Assembly (NCBI GenBank): GCA_026224825.1 | Contig: JAMFRO010000006.1 | Coordinates: 27,612-91,611 of the forward strand | Origin: a bacterium | GTDB taxonomy: Bacteria > Pseudomonadota > Alphaproteobacteria > Acetobacterales > Acetobacteraceae | DNA: 64,000 nucleotides | Reading direction: 5' to 3' | Translations under genes and position numbers: made by a program | The notes under the pieces: model-generated | Told to the model about the DNA's origin: nothing | Databases searched by the model: none | Seen by the model: only the letters and a program-made list of their open reading frames with translations | In this document: positions 27,154-35,749 of the stretch, one piece after another | Layout: the number at the start of each line of letters is the position of its first letter | Numbering within the stretch: position 1 is the stretch's first letter

Positions 27154-29586
27154 ATGCCGGACACTCAAGCTGCCGCCCATCTGCACCGACATAAATTCAG
27201 CACCGGCAGCCACGGTGTCACATCGGATCTAGCCCCGCCTCTGGCCGTCTCGGACACCGGTACCGACAGCCTCCCCACCGCGGCCCAAACCCAGCAAACC
27301 CTGGTACAGACCGCCCCCCCTAGTGCTGCCCCCCCTACGTCACCCAGCCAGGCCAGCGAAATCGCCTTCATCTCCGGCGTCAACGCCGATGGCACAATCG
27401 CCGCCACGAGCTTCAACAGTTGGAATGGCGACGACCCCGCCACCTACGCCAGCTATTCCTATGCCAACAAATGGGGCGGCGCCTCCCCCAGCACGGGCTC
27501 AGCGGCCGGTACTGCCGGCGGCACCGTGTATTATTATTTCGACCCTGCTTCGAACTGGACCGCCGGCGAGGAGGCCAGTTTCACCGCCGGTTTCGCTTTA
27601 TGGTCCGCGGTGGCCAATGTCACCTTCGTCCAGACCAACAGCGCCGGTAATGAAAACATCGAGATCACCAGAGGTGCCGCCGGCAGCGGCGCCTATGAGG
27701 AATCAGGCTTTTTATATGCGCCGCCCGTTGGCACGAGCGTACTCTACAACCAGGGCTCCGGCTCACTCAATGCGGATGGTACCAGCTCCGGCACCATCAT
27801 CTCCATCGATACCACGCAATACGGCTGGTCGGATCTTGCCAGCATCACCGATGCCGGCGGTTATGATTTCGATACCATCGTGCATGAGGAAGGCCATGCG
27901 CTGGGCTTCGGCCATGATGGCCCGTATAACGGCACAGTCGACAGCGCGGTCCAGCAGTACAGCGCCTACGACTCCCGGCTCTGGAGCCTGATGTCCTATA
28001 TCGAGCCCGGGGACACCACCGCCAAATATTATAGCGACTACACCGTCACCGGTACGCAATGGAACGGCGAGGACCCCACCACCTGGATGCCGCTCGACAT
28101 TCTCTCCGCTCAGGCGCTCTACGGTGTTGCCACCAGCACCCCGCTCGATGGCGGCCAGGTTTTCGGTTTCAACTGCAACGTCGCTGCCTCCATCAACGAG
28201 TTCTTCAATTTTGCCATCAACGTCAACCCGGTGTGCACCCTCTACGACACCGGCACGGACAACACCCTCGATCTCTCAGGTTATTCCACAGCCGAGACGG
28301 TAAACCTGAACGCCGGCGATTTTTCCAGCTTCGATGGCATGACCAACAACATGGGCATCGCCTACGGTACCGCGATCGATAATTTCGTCGGCGGCAACGG
28401 CAATGATGCCATCACAACGAACGCCGATGCCGACGACATCACTGGCGGCACCGGGCAGAACATCGTCTATTTCTCAGGCGGCCATACCGCCTACACGCTC
28501 GCCCGTTCAGGCAGCACCGTTACGGTGCATGATACCGCCAATGGTGTGACCGATACGCTGGTGAACATCCAGACATTGAGCTTCGCCGATGAATCCCTGC
28601 TCACCAGCGACATCCCGTGCTTCGCCAGCGGCACGCGCATTCTCACCAGCCGTGGTGAAATCGCGGTCGAAAATCTCGCCATCGGCGACATTTTGCCCAC
28701 CCGCTTCGCCGGCACGCAGGCCATCAAATGGATCGGCACCCGCCGCGTGGACGTTACGCGCCATAAAAACCCCGAATCCGTCTGGCCCATCCTCATCCAG
28801 CCCGGCGCCCTCGGCGAACATCAGCCCGCCCGGGCTTTGCGCCTCTCCCCCGGCCATGCGCTGTTCGTGGACGGCCGGCTGATCCACGCAGCCTCCCTCG
28901 TCAACGGCGCCACCATCACGCAGGAGCGGTGCGATACCGTGGAATACTGGCACATCGAACTTTCCAGCCACGACATCATCTGGGCTGAGAACCTCGCCAC
29001 GGAATCCTACCTCGACATCGGCGACCGCACCGCCTTCCACAATGGCGGCAGCTTCCTCGCCCTCTACCCTGACTTCTCACCGCAATACGGCGCCCAGCCT
29101 TGCGTCCCCTTCGCCCAGCCGGACGAGCTGCGCACAGCCAGAACCGCCTTGCTGGCGCGCGCGGAGGCGTTCGGCCATCACCTCAGCGCCGAGAACGATC
29201 TGCACATCATTGCGGACGGCAAACGCATCGCCCCGCTCGCCTTCGGCACCGCGCGGCGGCTCTTCATCATCCCCGAAAACGCCAGCGATATCCGCTTGAA
29301 ATCCAGAACTTTTACGCCGGCCCATACCGGCACCCGGCGTAACGACCAGCGCTGCCTCGGTATTGCTGTCACTTGCCTTCAGCTCGACGGCCTCACCCTC
29401 CCGCTGCGGGATGACACCGCCTTTGGCAGCGGCTGGCACAAGCTGGACGCTAACGGCCACCGCTGCACCACCGGTATTACGCCGGTCCCCGCAAATACCC
29501 GTCTCGTCATGCTGGAATTGGCGGGCCATGGCTTGTACTGGGCGGAAGAAATGGAAGGCCCAGTAAAAAAAGCAGTCGCTTTTTGA
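27154..29586 (+). CDS. Secreted zinc metalloprotease fused to RTX-like and Hint domains
   Basis: 810 residues from ATG 27154; an ATG at 27091 is also in frame. Residues about 95-300 form a serralysin-like M10 domain with the zinc motif HEEGHALGFGH (from residue 244) and a Met-turn in LWSLMSYIEPG. Residues about 405-480 resemble an RTX calcium-binding end (DNFVGGNGNDAITT, DDITGGTGQNIVYF). A Hint (hedgehog/intein) domain starts at about residue 487 with PCFASGTRILTSRGEIAVE and runs to about 640. No N-terminal signal peptide is seen, so type I secretion is likely. Self-cleavage at the Hint Cys is inferred. The final residues KKAVAF are encoded by hairpin-repeat copy 3. Confidence 0.85.
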   Translation: MPDTQAAAHLHRHKFSTGSHGVTSDLAPPLAVSDTGTDSLPTAAQTQQTLVQTAPPSAAPPTSPSQASEIAFISGVNADGTIAATSFNSWNGDDPATYASYSYANKWGGASPSTGSAAGTAGGTVYYYFDPASNWTAGEEASFTAGFALWSAVANVTFVQTNSAGNENIEITRGAAGSGAYEESGFLYAPPVGTSVLYNQGSGSLNADGTSSGTIISIDTTQYGWSDLASITDAGGYDFDTIVHEEGHALGFGHDGPYNGTVDSAVQQYSAYDSRLWSLMSYIEPGDTTAKYYSDYTVTGTQWNGEDPTTWMPLDILSAQALYGVATSTPLDGGQVFGFNCNVAASINEFFNFAINVNPVCTLYDTGTDNTLDLSGYSTAETVNLNAGDFSSFDGMTNNMGIAYGTAIDNFVGGNGNDAITTNADADDITGGTGQNIVYFSGGHTAYTLARSGSTVTVHDTANGVTDTLVNIQTLSFADESLLTSDIPCFASGTRILTSRGEIAVENLAIGDILPTRFAGTQAIKWIGTRRVDVTRHKNPESVWPILIQPGALGEHQPARALRLSPGHALFVDGRLIHAASLVNGATITQERCDTVEYWHIELSSHDIIWAENLATESYLDIGDRTAFHNGGSFLALYPDFSPQYGAQPCVPFAQPDELRTARTALLARAEAFGHHLSAENDLHIIADGKRIAPLAFGTARRLFIIPENASDIRLKSRTFTPAHTGTRRNDQRCLGIAVTCLQLDGLTLPLRDDTAFGSGWHKLDANGHRCTTGITPVPANTRLVMLELAGHGLYWAEEMEGPVKKAVAF

Positions 29587-29622
29587 AAAAAGCGACACCA
29601 AAAACTTTTGCGATTTAGGGCC
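29564..29622 (+). repeat. Dispersed hairpin repeat, copy 3, overlapping the protease stop codon
   Basis: Stem GTCGCTTTTT (29576-29585) pairs with AAAAAGCGAC (29587-29596, offset by GA), followed by ACCAAAAACTTTTGCG. The repeat supplies the last codons and the stop of the protease gene. It is the GTCGC variant. Confidence 0.85.
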
Positions 29623-29679
29623 GGGCCTCACCCCGGCCGCCCCCTTTATTCCACCGAAATTCTCGTGTAAGTTGTACTC

Positions 29680-30735
29680 ATGGGGCGTCTAAAACGCTTA
29701 GATGGTATACGCGGCCTGCTGGCGGTCTACGTCATGCTTGGCCATGCTTTGCCTTTCACCATCGCCCCCGCCTTCCTGCAATCCCTCTTCCGCCATGGTG
29801 AGGCGGCCGTAGACCTCTTCTTCGCCCTCAGCGGTCTCGTTATCGCTTTCTCCCTCCAGCGCTACAAAAACGCTTTTCTCCCCTTCATCACCGCCCGCGC
29901 CCGCCGCCTGCTGCCGGTCTATCTCCTCACCCTCGCCGCCAGCATCGCCATCGCCACGCTGGGTGACCCGCTGCAAACCCTGCCATGGGCCGGCACCCCG
30001 GCGCGGGATATCGTCTCAGCCTCTCTCCCCACGCCGCTCTGGCCGCATCTCCTCGCGCACATCACCCTCCTGCACGGGCTCATCCCCCAGCCCATCCTCC
30101 CCTACGCCTATGTCACCCTGCTGGGCCCGGCCTGGAGTCTCTCCACCGAGTGGCAATTCTACCTCTTGATAGGCCTCATCGCCCCGCGCCATCTTGGCTG
30201 CGGCGCCCTGGCCTTCCTCGCCCTCGGCGCAATCTGGCGCGCGCTCCCCTATGGCCCGCTCTTCAGCCGCGCCTTCCTGCCCGATGCCGCGCCCTATTTT
30301 GCCCTCGGCCTCGCCAGCGCCGCCTGGGCAAAAGGCGAGCGCCGTACCCTGCTCATCTGCATTGCCGGGGCCTGGGCCATCGGCCTGGCCGCCAGCCCGG
30401 AAAAATCCCTCCCCCCGCTCATCTGGGGCATTCTGCTCCTGGCCCAGACCGCCCCCTGGGGTGCCATACTGGAGAGCCGCACGCTGCAATATCTCGGCGC
30501 CATCTCCTACCCGCTCTATCTGGTCAACGAGCCGGTGCAGCGCGCTTTGGCCCTGCTCTTCGGCCCGCAGGTGCATGGCAACCCCGCTTTGTTCTCCACC
30601 CTCTTCCTGCCCAACAGCGTTGCCGTCTCCCTCGCCGCAGCGGCTTTGCTGCACCATTGGGTGGAACGCCCCTTCATGCGCGGGGGCGGCCGAAAATTGT
30701 TACCCCCGGTCATTGCACAGCCGCAAAGCCAATGA
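29680..30735 (+). CDS. Acyltransferase 3 family membrane protein (OafA/YrhL-like)
   Basis: 351 residues with about ten membrane segments. The opening RLKRLDGIRGLLAVYVMLGH carries the family Arg and His, followed by EAAVDLFFALSGLVIAFSLQ and FITARARRLLPVYLLTL. The motif AWSLSTEWQFYLLIGLI is the usual WSLxxEwxFY segment. Such proteins move acyl groups across the membrane onto sugars or lipids. The TIM-barrel gene begins 14 bases after its stop, and the SDR gene follows, so this is probably one operon. Confidence 0.88.
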   Translation: MGRLKRLDGIRGLLAVYVMLGHALPFTIAPAFLQSLFRHGEAAVDLFFALSGLVIAFSLQRYKNAFLPFITARARRLLPVYLLTLAASIAIATLGDPLQTLPWAGTPARDIVSASLPTPLWPHLLAHITLLHGLIPQPILPYAYVTLLGPAWSLSTEWQFYLLIGLIAPRHLGCGALAFLALGAIWRALPYGPLFSRAFLPDAAPYFALGLASAAWAKGERRTLLICIAGAWAIGLAASPEKSLPPLIWGILLLAQTAPWGAILESRTLQYLGAISYPLYLVNEPVQRALALLFGPQVHGNPALFSTLFLPNSVAVSLAAAALLHHWVERPFMRGGGRKLLPPVIAQPQSQ

Positions 30736-30748
30736 GCATGATGCGGGC

Positions 30749-31414
30749 ATGGATTTCATCTTCATGCTCACCCGCCAGGACCGCACCATCCCTGGCTGCC
30801 TGGACGTGCTGGCGCAGATCGCGCCGCTCGGGCTGAAGCATATCGGCTTCAAGGATATCGGCGCGGATGAGCCCATTTTGCGCGCCCTCAATGCCGGCAT
30901 CAAAGCGCTCGGTGCGCAATCCTACCTTGAAGTCGTCGCCACCTCGCCGGAGGCCGCCCTCAACTCGGCCCGCATCGCGGCTGCCATCGGCGTGGACCAT
31001 CTGCTCGGCGGCACGCAAGCGGCGGCAACCCTGCGCCTGCTCCAGGGCACCGGCATAAAATACTATCCCTTTCCCGGCACCCCCACCGGCCACCCCACCC
31101 AGCTCGGCGGCGACGCAGCCCAAATCGCCACCCACACCGCCGATTTCATCGCCCAGGGCTGCGCCGGGGTGGATTTGCTCGCCTACCGCGCCACGGAGGC
31201 CGATCCCCTGGCCCTTGTCCGCGCCGCGCGCACCGCCAGCCGCACGGGCAAGCTCATTTGCGCGGGCGGGGTGGATTGCCCGGACCGCATCGCCGCCCTG
31301 CGCGCGGCGGGCGCCGACGCCTTCACCATCGGCTCAGCCGCCTTCGATGGCACATTCGCCCCCGGCAAACCCGGCCTCATCGCCCAGCTTCAGGACATCA
31401 TCTCATGCGTCTAG
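30749..31414 (+). CDS. TIM-barrel protein, function unknown
   Basis: 221 residues. Opening MDFIFMLTRQDRTIPGCLDV, then LGLKHIGFKDIGADEPILRA and near the C-terminus LICAGGVDCPDRIAALRAAG plus ADAFTIGSAAF, which looks like the phosphate-binding end of a (beta/alpha)8 barrel of the HisA/HisF or KDPG-aldolase-like type. I cannot give it a reaction. It overlaps the SDR gene by 10 bases, so the two proteins probably act on related sugar-type substrates. Confidence 0.6.
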   Translation: MDFIFMLTRQDRTIPGCLDVLAQIAPLGLKHIGFKDIGADEPILRALNAGIKALGAQSYLEVVATSPEAALNSARIAAAIGVDHLLGGTQAAATLRLLQGTGIKYYPFPGTPTGHPTQLGGDAAQIATHTADFIAQGCAGVDLLAYRATEADPLALVRAARTASRTGKLICAGGVDCPDRIAALRAAGADAFTIGSAAFDGTFAPGKPGLIAQLQDIISCV

Positions 31415-32187
31415 CCGGCAAGCGCGCCTTCATCACCGGGGCTGGCAGCGGCATCGGCCGCGCCACGGCGGAAAAATTCGGTGTGGAGGGTGCGTCCGTC
31501 ATCTGCGCCGATTTGCGCGCCGCCCCGGCGGAGGCCACGGCCGCCGCCATCCGCGCGGCGGGAGGGCAAGCCGCTGTTGTCATCGGCGACCTCACCATCG
31601 AAGCCGACTGCACTGCCATGTTCCGGCAGGGAGCGGAAAATTTCGGCGGCATCGATGTCATCTTCAACAACGCCGGCATCTGCTCAGGCGATGACACCGG
31701 CCCGGTCGAAACCCCGCTCGCCGTGTGGAACGAAACCATCGCCGCCAACCTCACCTCGGTGTTCCTGTGCTGCAAAGCAGGCATCCCGTATCTGGAAGCG
31801 GCGGGCGGCGGCGTCATCATCAACAACGCCTCCATCGTCGCCCTCGTCGGCTCCGCCTTCCCGCAAATCGCCTACACCGCGGCCAAAGGCGGCGTGCTTT
31901 CCATGACGCGCGAAATCGCGGTGATGTACGCGCGCAAAAAAATCCGTGCCGTCGCCATCTGCCCAGGTCCCACCGCCACCCCTTTGGTGCAGGCGTTTCT
32001 AGCCGATGAGGAAGCCTGGCTCCTGCGCCGGAAATATCTGCCCATGGGGCGGCTGGCACAGCCTGCCGAGATCGCGAATGTCGTTGCGTTTTTGGCCAGT
32101 GATGAAGCCAGCTTCATCACTGGCGCCGCTTATCCTGTCGATGGCGGCTTGACCTCTGCTTATGTTATTGATGATTCGATCGTATGA
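31405..32187 (+). CDS. SDR-family NAD(P)-dependent oxidoreductase
   Basis: 260 residues. Classical SDR: cofactor motif FITGAGSGIGRATAEKFG, DLR after the second strand (acidic, so NAD is favoured), FNNAGIC, catalytic Ser in IINNASIVALVG and the YTAAKGG pair (YxxxK). The C-terminal GRLAQPAEIANVVAFLASDE and ITGAAYPVDGG are typical. Start at ATG 31405 overlaps the TIM-barrel gene. Hairpin-repeat copy 4 follows the stop codon. Confidence 0.9.
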   Translation: MRLAGKRAFITGAGSGIGRATAEKFGVEGASVICADLRAAPAEATAAAIRAAGGQAAVVIGDLTIEADCTAMFRQGAENFGGIDVIFNNAGICSGDDTGPVETPLAVWNETIAANLTSVFLCCKAGIPYLEAAGGGVIINNASIVALVGSAFPQIAYTAAKGGVLSMTREIAVMYARKKIRAVAICPGPTATPLVQAFLADEEAWLLRRKYLPMGRLAQPAEIANVVAFLASDEASFITGAAYPVDGGLTSAYVIDDSIV

Positions 32188-32189
32188 AG

Positions 32190-32243
32190 AGAAGCAGCAG
32201 CTTTTTGAAAAAAGCTGCACCAAAAACTTTTACAATTTGGGCC
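32190..32243 (+). repeat. Dispersed hairpin repeat, copy 4
   Basis: Same GCAGCTTTTT/AAAAAGCTGC stem as copy 1, followed by ACCAAAAACTTTTACAATTT. It starts a few bases after the SDR stop codon. Confidence 0.85.
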
Positions 32244-32281
32244 ACAGGCTGTGACTCCATGGGAAGCCCTCGCCCAGAAGA

Positions 32282-32785
32282 GTGCGGACTGACAAAATAC
32301 TTGAAAGCGCGAAGTCAATGCAGGACATATGGGCTTTAATCGCTAATCCAAATACAGCAGATGATGGCCTGCGCCTTCTCCAAGAACGCTGCGCGCACAA
32401 GCCGAATAACCCCAAGCCATTTTTCGATCTGGCGAATGCTTACGACATGCTTGGCCGCGAAGAAGATGCCGAGAAGGCGTATGAAATGGTACGCGCATTG
32501 GGGCTTGAAGGTCTATCCTCGCAAGAGCGGGAACATTGGTTCGTCCAGTTCGGAAGCACCCTGCGCCTTCGCGGTAAGCTGGAAGCTTCACGCGACATAT
32601 TGTAACAGGGTGAAGAGGCCTTCCCAGGCAATCCTGCAATGTCAGCTTTCCGTGCCCTTACCGAGCTGGCGGATAAACGGCCGGCGGAGGCGTCTCAAAT
32701 GCTTCTTGAGGCAATCCTTCGCTTGCCTCATCCCGAAATTGAACATTATCGCCGTGCTTTGACCAGCTACATCGCCGAACTATAG
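32282..32785 (+). pseudogene. Tetratricopeptide-repeat protein split by an in-frame stop
   Basis: From the GTG at 32282 the frame reads as a TPR-type protein (PKPFFDLANAYDMLGREEDA) and hits TAA at 32603-32605. The same frame then stays open for 59 codons to TAG at 32785 and continues the family pattern: QGEEAFPGNPAMSAFRAL, then ASQMLLEAILRLPHPEI and ALTSYIAEL. Restoring the one codon gives about 167 residues, a normal length for small TPR proteins of this type. A start at ATG 32318 is also possible. A sequencing error or suppressed stop cannot be excluded. Confidence 0.7.
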
Positions 32786-32831
32786 ACACTGGCAGGGGTG
32801 CAGGGGGCAAAACCCCCTGCTAAACAGCGCA

Positions 32832-34067
32832 ATGGCCTCTTTCTGCCGCGATTGCGACTCCGAGACCGCGCGCAAACCCTGCCCGCATTGCGGCAGTGTG
32901 CGCATCGTCAGCCACCCAGAACTGTTCTCCCTCACCATCGGCCATGTCGATTGCGATGCGTTCTACGCCTCCATCGAAAAGCGCGACCATCCTGAATGGC
33001 GCGACCTGCCGCTCATCGTCGGTGGCGGCGTGCGCGGCGTGGTCTCCACCTGCTGCTACATCGCGCGCATCTACGGCGTGCGTTCGGCCATGCCGATGTA
33101 CAAAGCCCGCCAGCTCTGCCCCCAGGCCATCGTGGTGCCGCCGGACATGCGCAAATACGTTGCCGTCTCGCGCCAGATGCGCGGCATGATGGAAGCACTC
33201 ACCCCGCTGATGCAGATGCAATCGGTTGATGAGGCGGTGCTGGACCTGGCCGGTACGCAATCCCTGCACCACGCCCCGCCCGCCATCGTGCTCAACCGGC
33301 TGGCCCGGCGGGTGGAGGCGGAGCTGGGCATCACCATCTCCATCGGCCTCGGTCCCAACCGGCTATTGGCCAAACTCGCCGCCGAGCGCGGCAAACCGCG
33401 TGGCTTTTTCACCTTTGGCACAGAGGCGGCATCCGTGCTCGCCCCCGAGCCTGTGCGGATCCTCCCCGGCATCGGTCCGGCCCAGGCCCGGCGGTTGGAA
33501 GCCATGGGCATCACCACCCTCGGCCAGCTCGCCGCCCTGGACGACCGAACCGCCATGAGCCTCGGCGAAGAGGGGTTTTCCCTCGTCGCCCGCGCCCGTG
33601 GCGAGGACACGCGCCGGGTTAACCCGGAGCGCGTCAGCAAATCCATCAGCGCCGAAACCACTTTTGAGACGGACCTGCGCGACCTGGCCGCCCTGGAGGC
33701 CGAGCTCTGGCGCCTATGCGAAAAACTCGGCCGCCGGCTGAAATCCGAGCAGCTCGCCGCCGCCGGCCTCGTCCTGAAACTCCGCACCGCAAGCTTTCAG
33801 CTCCGCACCCGCAGCCAGCGCCTGCCCAACCCCACGCAACTGCCCGAGACCATCTTCGAGACCGCCCGCACCCTGCTGGCCCGTGAGGCCGACGGCACGC
33901 CCTTCCGCCTCATCGGCATAGGCGCCGCCCCGCTGGTGCCCGAGGATCAGGCTGACAAAGGCGATCTCGCCGACACGCAAACCCCGCGCCGCGCCGCGCG
34001 CCAGGATGCGATCGACAAGCTCCGCGCGCGGTTTGGCGAGTCAGCGATCCGCCGTGGCCGCGGCTAA
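32832..34067 (+). CDS. dinB: DNA polymerase IV (Y-family translesion polymerase)
   Basis: 411 residues. A short zinc-ribbon-like N-terminus (CRDC then CPHC) precedes the polymerase core, as in many alphaproteobacterial DinB proteins. The core has IGHVDCDAFYASIEKRDHPE with a catalytic Asp, and MQSVDEAVLDLAG with the second acidic pair. The helix-hairpin-helix thumb is GIGPAQARRLEAMGITTLGQ. It copies damaged DNA with low fidelity. The gene ends 27 bases inside the metZ 3' end on the opposite strand. A LexA box was not seen upstream. Confidence 0.93.
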   Translation: MASFCRDCDSETARKPCPHCGSVRIVSHPELFSLTIGHVDCDAFYASIEKRDHPEWRDLPLIVGGGVRGVVSTCCYIARIYGVRSAMPMYKARQLCPQAIVVPPDMRKYVAVSRQMRGMMEALTPLMQMQSVDEAVLDLAGTQSLHHAPPAIVLNRLARRVEAELGITISIGLGPNRLLAKLAAERGKPRGFFTFGTEAASVLAPEPVRILPGIGPAQARRLEAMGITTLGQLAALDDRTAMSLGEEGFSLVARARGEDTRRVNPERVSKSISAETTFETDLRDLAALEAELWRLCEKLGRRLKSEQLAAAGLVLKLRTASFQLRTRSQRLPNPTQLPETIFETARTLLAREADGTPFRLIGIGAAPLVPEDQADKGDLADTQTPRRAARQDAIDKLRARFGESAIRRGRG

Positions 34068-35318
34068 AGAGCCCGTCGCGGATGCGGCTAGCGCACCCGC
34101 CGCGGCTGCGGCCAAAGCGCCCGCCGCGGCTGCGGCTAGCGCGCCCGCCAGATCCTCGATCAGATCCTGCGTGTCTTCCAAACCAACGGAGAGCCGGATC
34201 ACCCCATCGGTAATCCCCAATTTCGCCCGCTCCTCCGGCCCGATCCGCATCTGCGTCGTGGTGGCCGGATGGGTGGCGAGAGATTTGGTGTCGCCCAGGT
34301 TATTGGAGATGCTGATGATTTTCATCGCATTCATGAATTTGAATGCCGCCTCCTTGCCGCCCTCCAGCTCGAAGGTCACCAGCGTGCCGCCGCCGCTCAT
34401 CTGGCTCATGGCCAGGTTGTGCTGCGGGTGGGATGCGAGCGTGGGGTAGAGGGCGCGTTTCACCCCGGGTTGCGTCTCCAGGAAGCGGGCGATGGTCTCG
34501 GCCGAAGCACTTTGCGCGGTCATGCGCAGCGACAAGGTTTCCAGACCTTTCAGCGTTACCCAGGCGTTGAAGGGGGACATGGCCGGGCCGGTGTTGCGGA
34601 AGAAGGGCTGGAACACCTCTTCCATCCATTTTTTAGACCCCAGCACGGCGCCGCCCAGCACGCGGCCCTGGCCGTCGATGTGTTTGGTGGTGGAATACAC
34701 CACCACATCGGCGCCCAGCTCCAGGGGTTTTTGCAACAGCGGGGTGGCGAACACATTGTCCACCACCACGATGGCGCCAGCCTCATGCGCCAGAGCGGCT
34801 ACGGCGCGCAGGTCGACGATGTCGAGCATCGGGTTGGAGGGGGATTCCAGGAGGACCAAAGCGGTGGGCTGGGAGAGGGCTTCGCGCCATTCATTCGGGT
34901 CGCGCCCTTCCACGAACACCGTCTCAATCCCGTATTGCGGCAGCAACGTGCTGATAATCCAATGGCAGGAGCCGAACAGCGCCCGGGCCGAGACCACGCG
35001 CTGGCCCGCTTTCAAGCCGCACAGCACCGCCGCACTCACCGCTGCCATGCCGGTTGCGGTGCAGCGGCACATCTCCGCGCCCTCGATCTTGGCCAGGCGC
35101 TGTTCCAGCATCTGCACCGTGGGGTTGGCGAAGCGCGAATACTGGAAATGCTGCACCTGGTTGGCGAACACCGCCTCGGCCAGCTCGGCACTCTCATAGG
35201 TGAAGCCCGAGGTCAGGAACAAAGCCTCGGCATTCTCATCCAGATTGGTGCGGATGCGCCCGGCATGGACCAGGTCGGTGGCCAATCGTGTTTCTGGGCG
35301 GGTGGGTTTGTCGGTCAT
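34041..35318 (-). CDS. metZ: O-succinylhomoserine sulfhydrylase
   Basis: 425 residues from ATG 35318, with GGAGAG 6 bases upstream. It makes homocysteine from O-succinylhomoserine and sulfide and uses PLP. Family features: FLTSGFTYESAELAEAVF, YSRFANPTVQMLEQRLAKIE, and the PLP lysine in YSTTKHIDGQGRVLGG, then MSGGGTLVTFELEGGK. The core ends about ...SVGLEDTQDLIEDLAGAL; after this comes a tail of about 35 residues made of the repeated AGALAAAA, which is not expected in the family. A SAM-II riboswitch lies upstream. It overlaps dinB convergently. Confidence 0.92.
   Translation of the reverse strand: MTDKPTRPETRLATDLVHAGRIRTNLDENAEALFLTSGFTYESAELAEAVFANQVQHFQYSRFANPTVQMLEQRLAKIEGAEMCRCTATGMAAVSAAVLCGLKAGQRVVSARALFGSCHWIISTLLPQYGIETVFVEGRDPNEWREALSQPTALVLLESPSNPMLDIVDLRAVAALAHEAGAIVVVDNVFATPLLQKPLELGADVVVYSTTKHIDGQGRVLGGAVLGSKKWMEEVFQPFFRNTGPAMSPFNAWVTLKGLETLSLRMTAQSASAETIARFLETQPGVKRALYPTLASHPQHNLAMSQMSGGGTLVTFELEGGKEAAFKFMNAMKIISISNNLGDTKSLATHPATTTQMRIGPEERAKLGITDGVIRLSVGLEDTQDLIEDLAGALAAAAAGALAAAAAGALAASATGSLAAATADR
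34053..34148 (-). repeat. 24-bp tandem repeat, four copies, at the metZ 3' end
   Basis: Four 24-base units (34125-34148, 34101-34124, 34077-34100, 34053-34076) read on the minus strand as AGALAAAA, AGALAAAA, AGALAASA and TGSLAAAT, followed by ADR and the stop. The last unit reaches the 3' end of dinB. Confidence 0.9.
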
Positions 35319-35376
35319 CGTGGCTCTCCAAAAATTGGGCCCAGCCACAGGGATTCACGGCACAAACGCGCCCTGA

Positions 35377-35448
35377 GCCTCTTTAGCGTTTGTTTTGCTC
35401 CTGGCTTCCACCAGCCTCGCCGCAATCCAGCCGGACAAATCACGAGGT
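35377..35448 (-). promoter_or_regulatory. SAM-II riboswitch upstream of metZ
   Basis: On the minus strand, reading from 35447: P1 arm CCTCG, then GTGATTTG, a variable part, ATTGCGG, and the closing arm CGAGG (35419-35415). An inserted hairpin with CTGG/CCAG arms follows, then AAAACAAACGCTAAAGAGG. The GTGATTTG, the GATTGC-like element, and the AACA...CGCTAAA block in this order match the SAM-II aptamer known upstream of metA/metX/metZ in alphaproteobacteria. It lies 58 bases before the metZ start and would lower expression when S-adenosylmethionine is plentiful. Confidence 0.75.
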
Positions 35449-35471
35449 GTTTTTAGCCTACGTCCACATGC

Positions 35472-35500
35472 TTGCGCGGTCAATCTTCCCAGACTATGAC
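35472..35500 (+). promoter_or_regulatory. Possible tRNA-Gly promoter
   Basis: TTGCGC (35472-35477) and TATGAC (35495-35500) are separated by 17 bases. The -10 element lies 12 bases before the first base of the tRNA. Confidence 0.4.
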
Positions 35501-35511
35501 GGGCGCACTGG

Positions 35512-35585
35512 GCGGGTATGATGTAATGGTAGCCTGCTAGCTTCCCAAGCTCGATGCGCGAGTTCGATTCTCGCTACCCGCTCCA
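35512..35585 (+). tRNA. tRNA-Gly(CCC)
   Basis: 74 bases with encoded CCA. Acceptor arms GCGGGTA (35512-35518) and TACCCGC (35575-35581) pair perfectly, with discriminator T and CCA. The D-arm contains AATGGTAG. The anticodon loop is TTCCCAA, giving anticodon CCC; the anticodon stem CTAGC/GCTCG has one T-C mismatch. The T-arm is GCGAG, TTCGATT, CTCGC. An integrase gene follows at 165 bases, so the tRNA is a likely integration site. Confidence 0.93.
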
Positions 35586-35749
35586 GATTGCTGTCCGGCA
35601 ATGGCCGCTGGAAGTTGAAAAACCCCATATTTTCAGGTAGTTTAGGTCAGTCTCTGGTTGTCAGTGACCGCCCCTGTTTGCCAGCAGCCGCTGACAATGG
35701 GGGCCTTTTTTGGGGCCTTTCAGAACCCCGCAAAATACGAGGCCCCCAG

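Noticed and set aside
34269..35456. 395-codon + ORF opposite metZ
   Set aside because: It covers the metZ gene and its riboswitch in antisense and has no recognisable domain.
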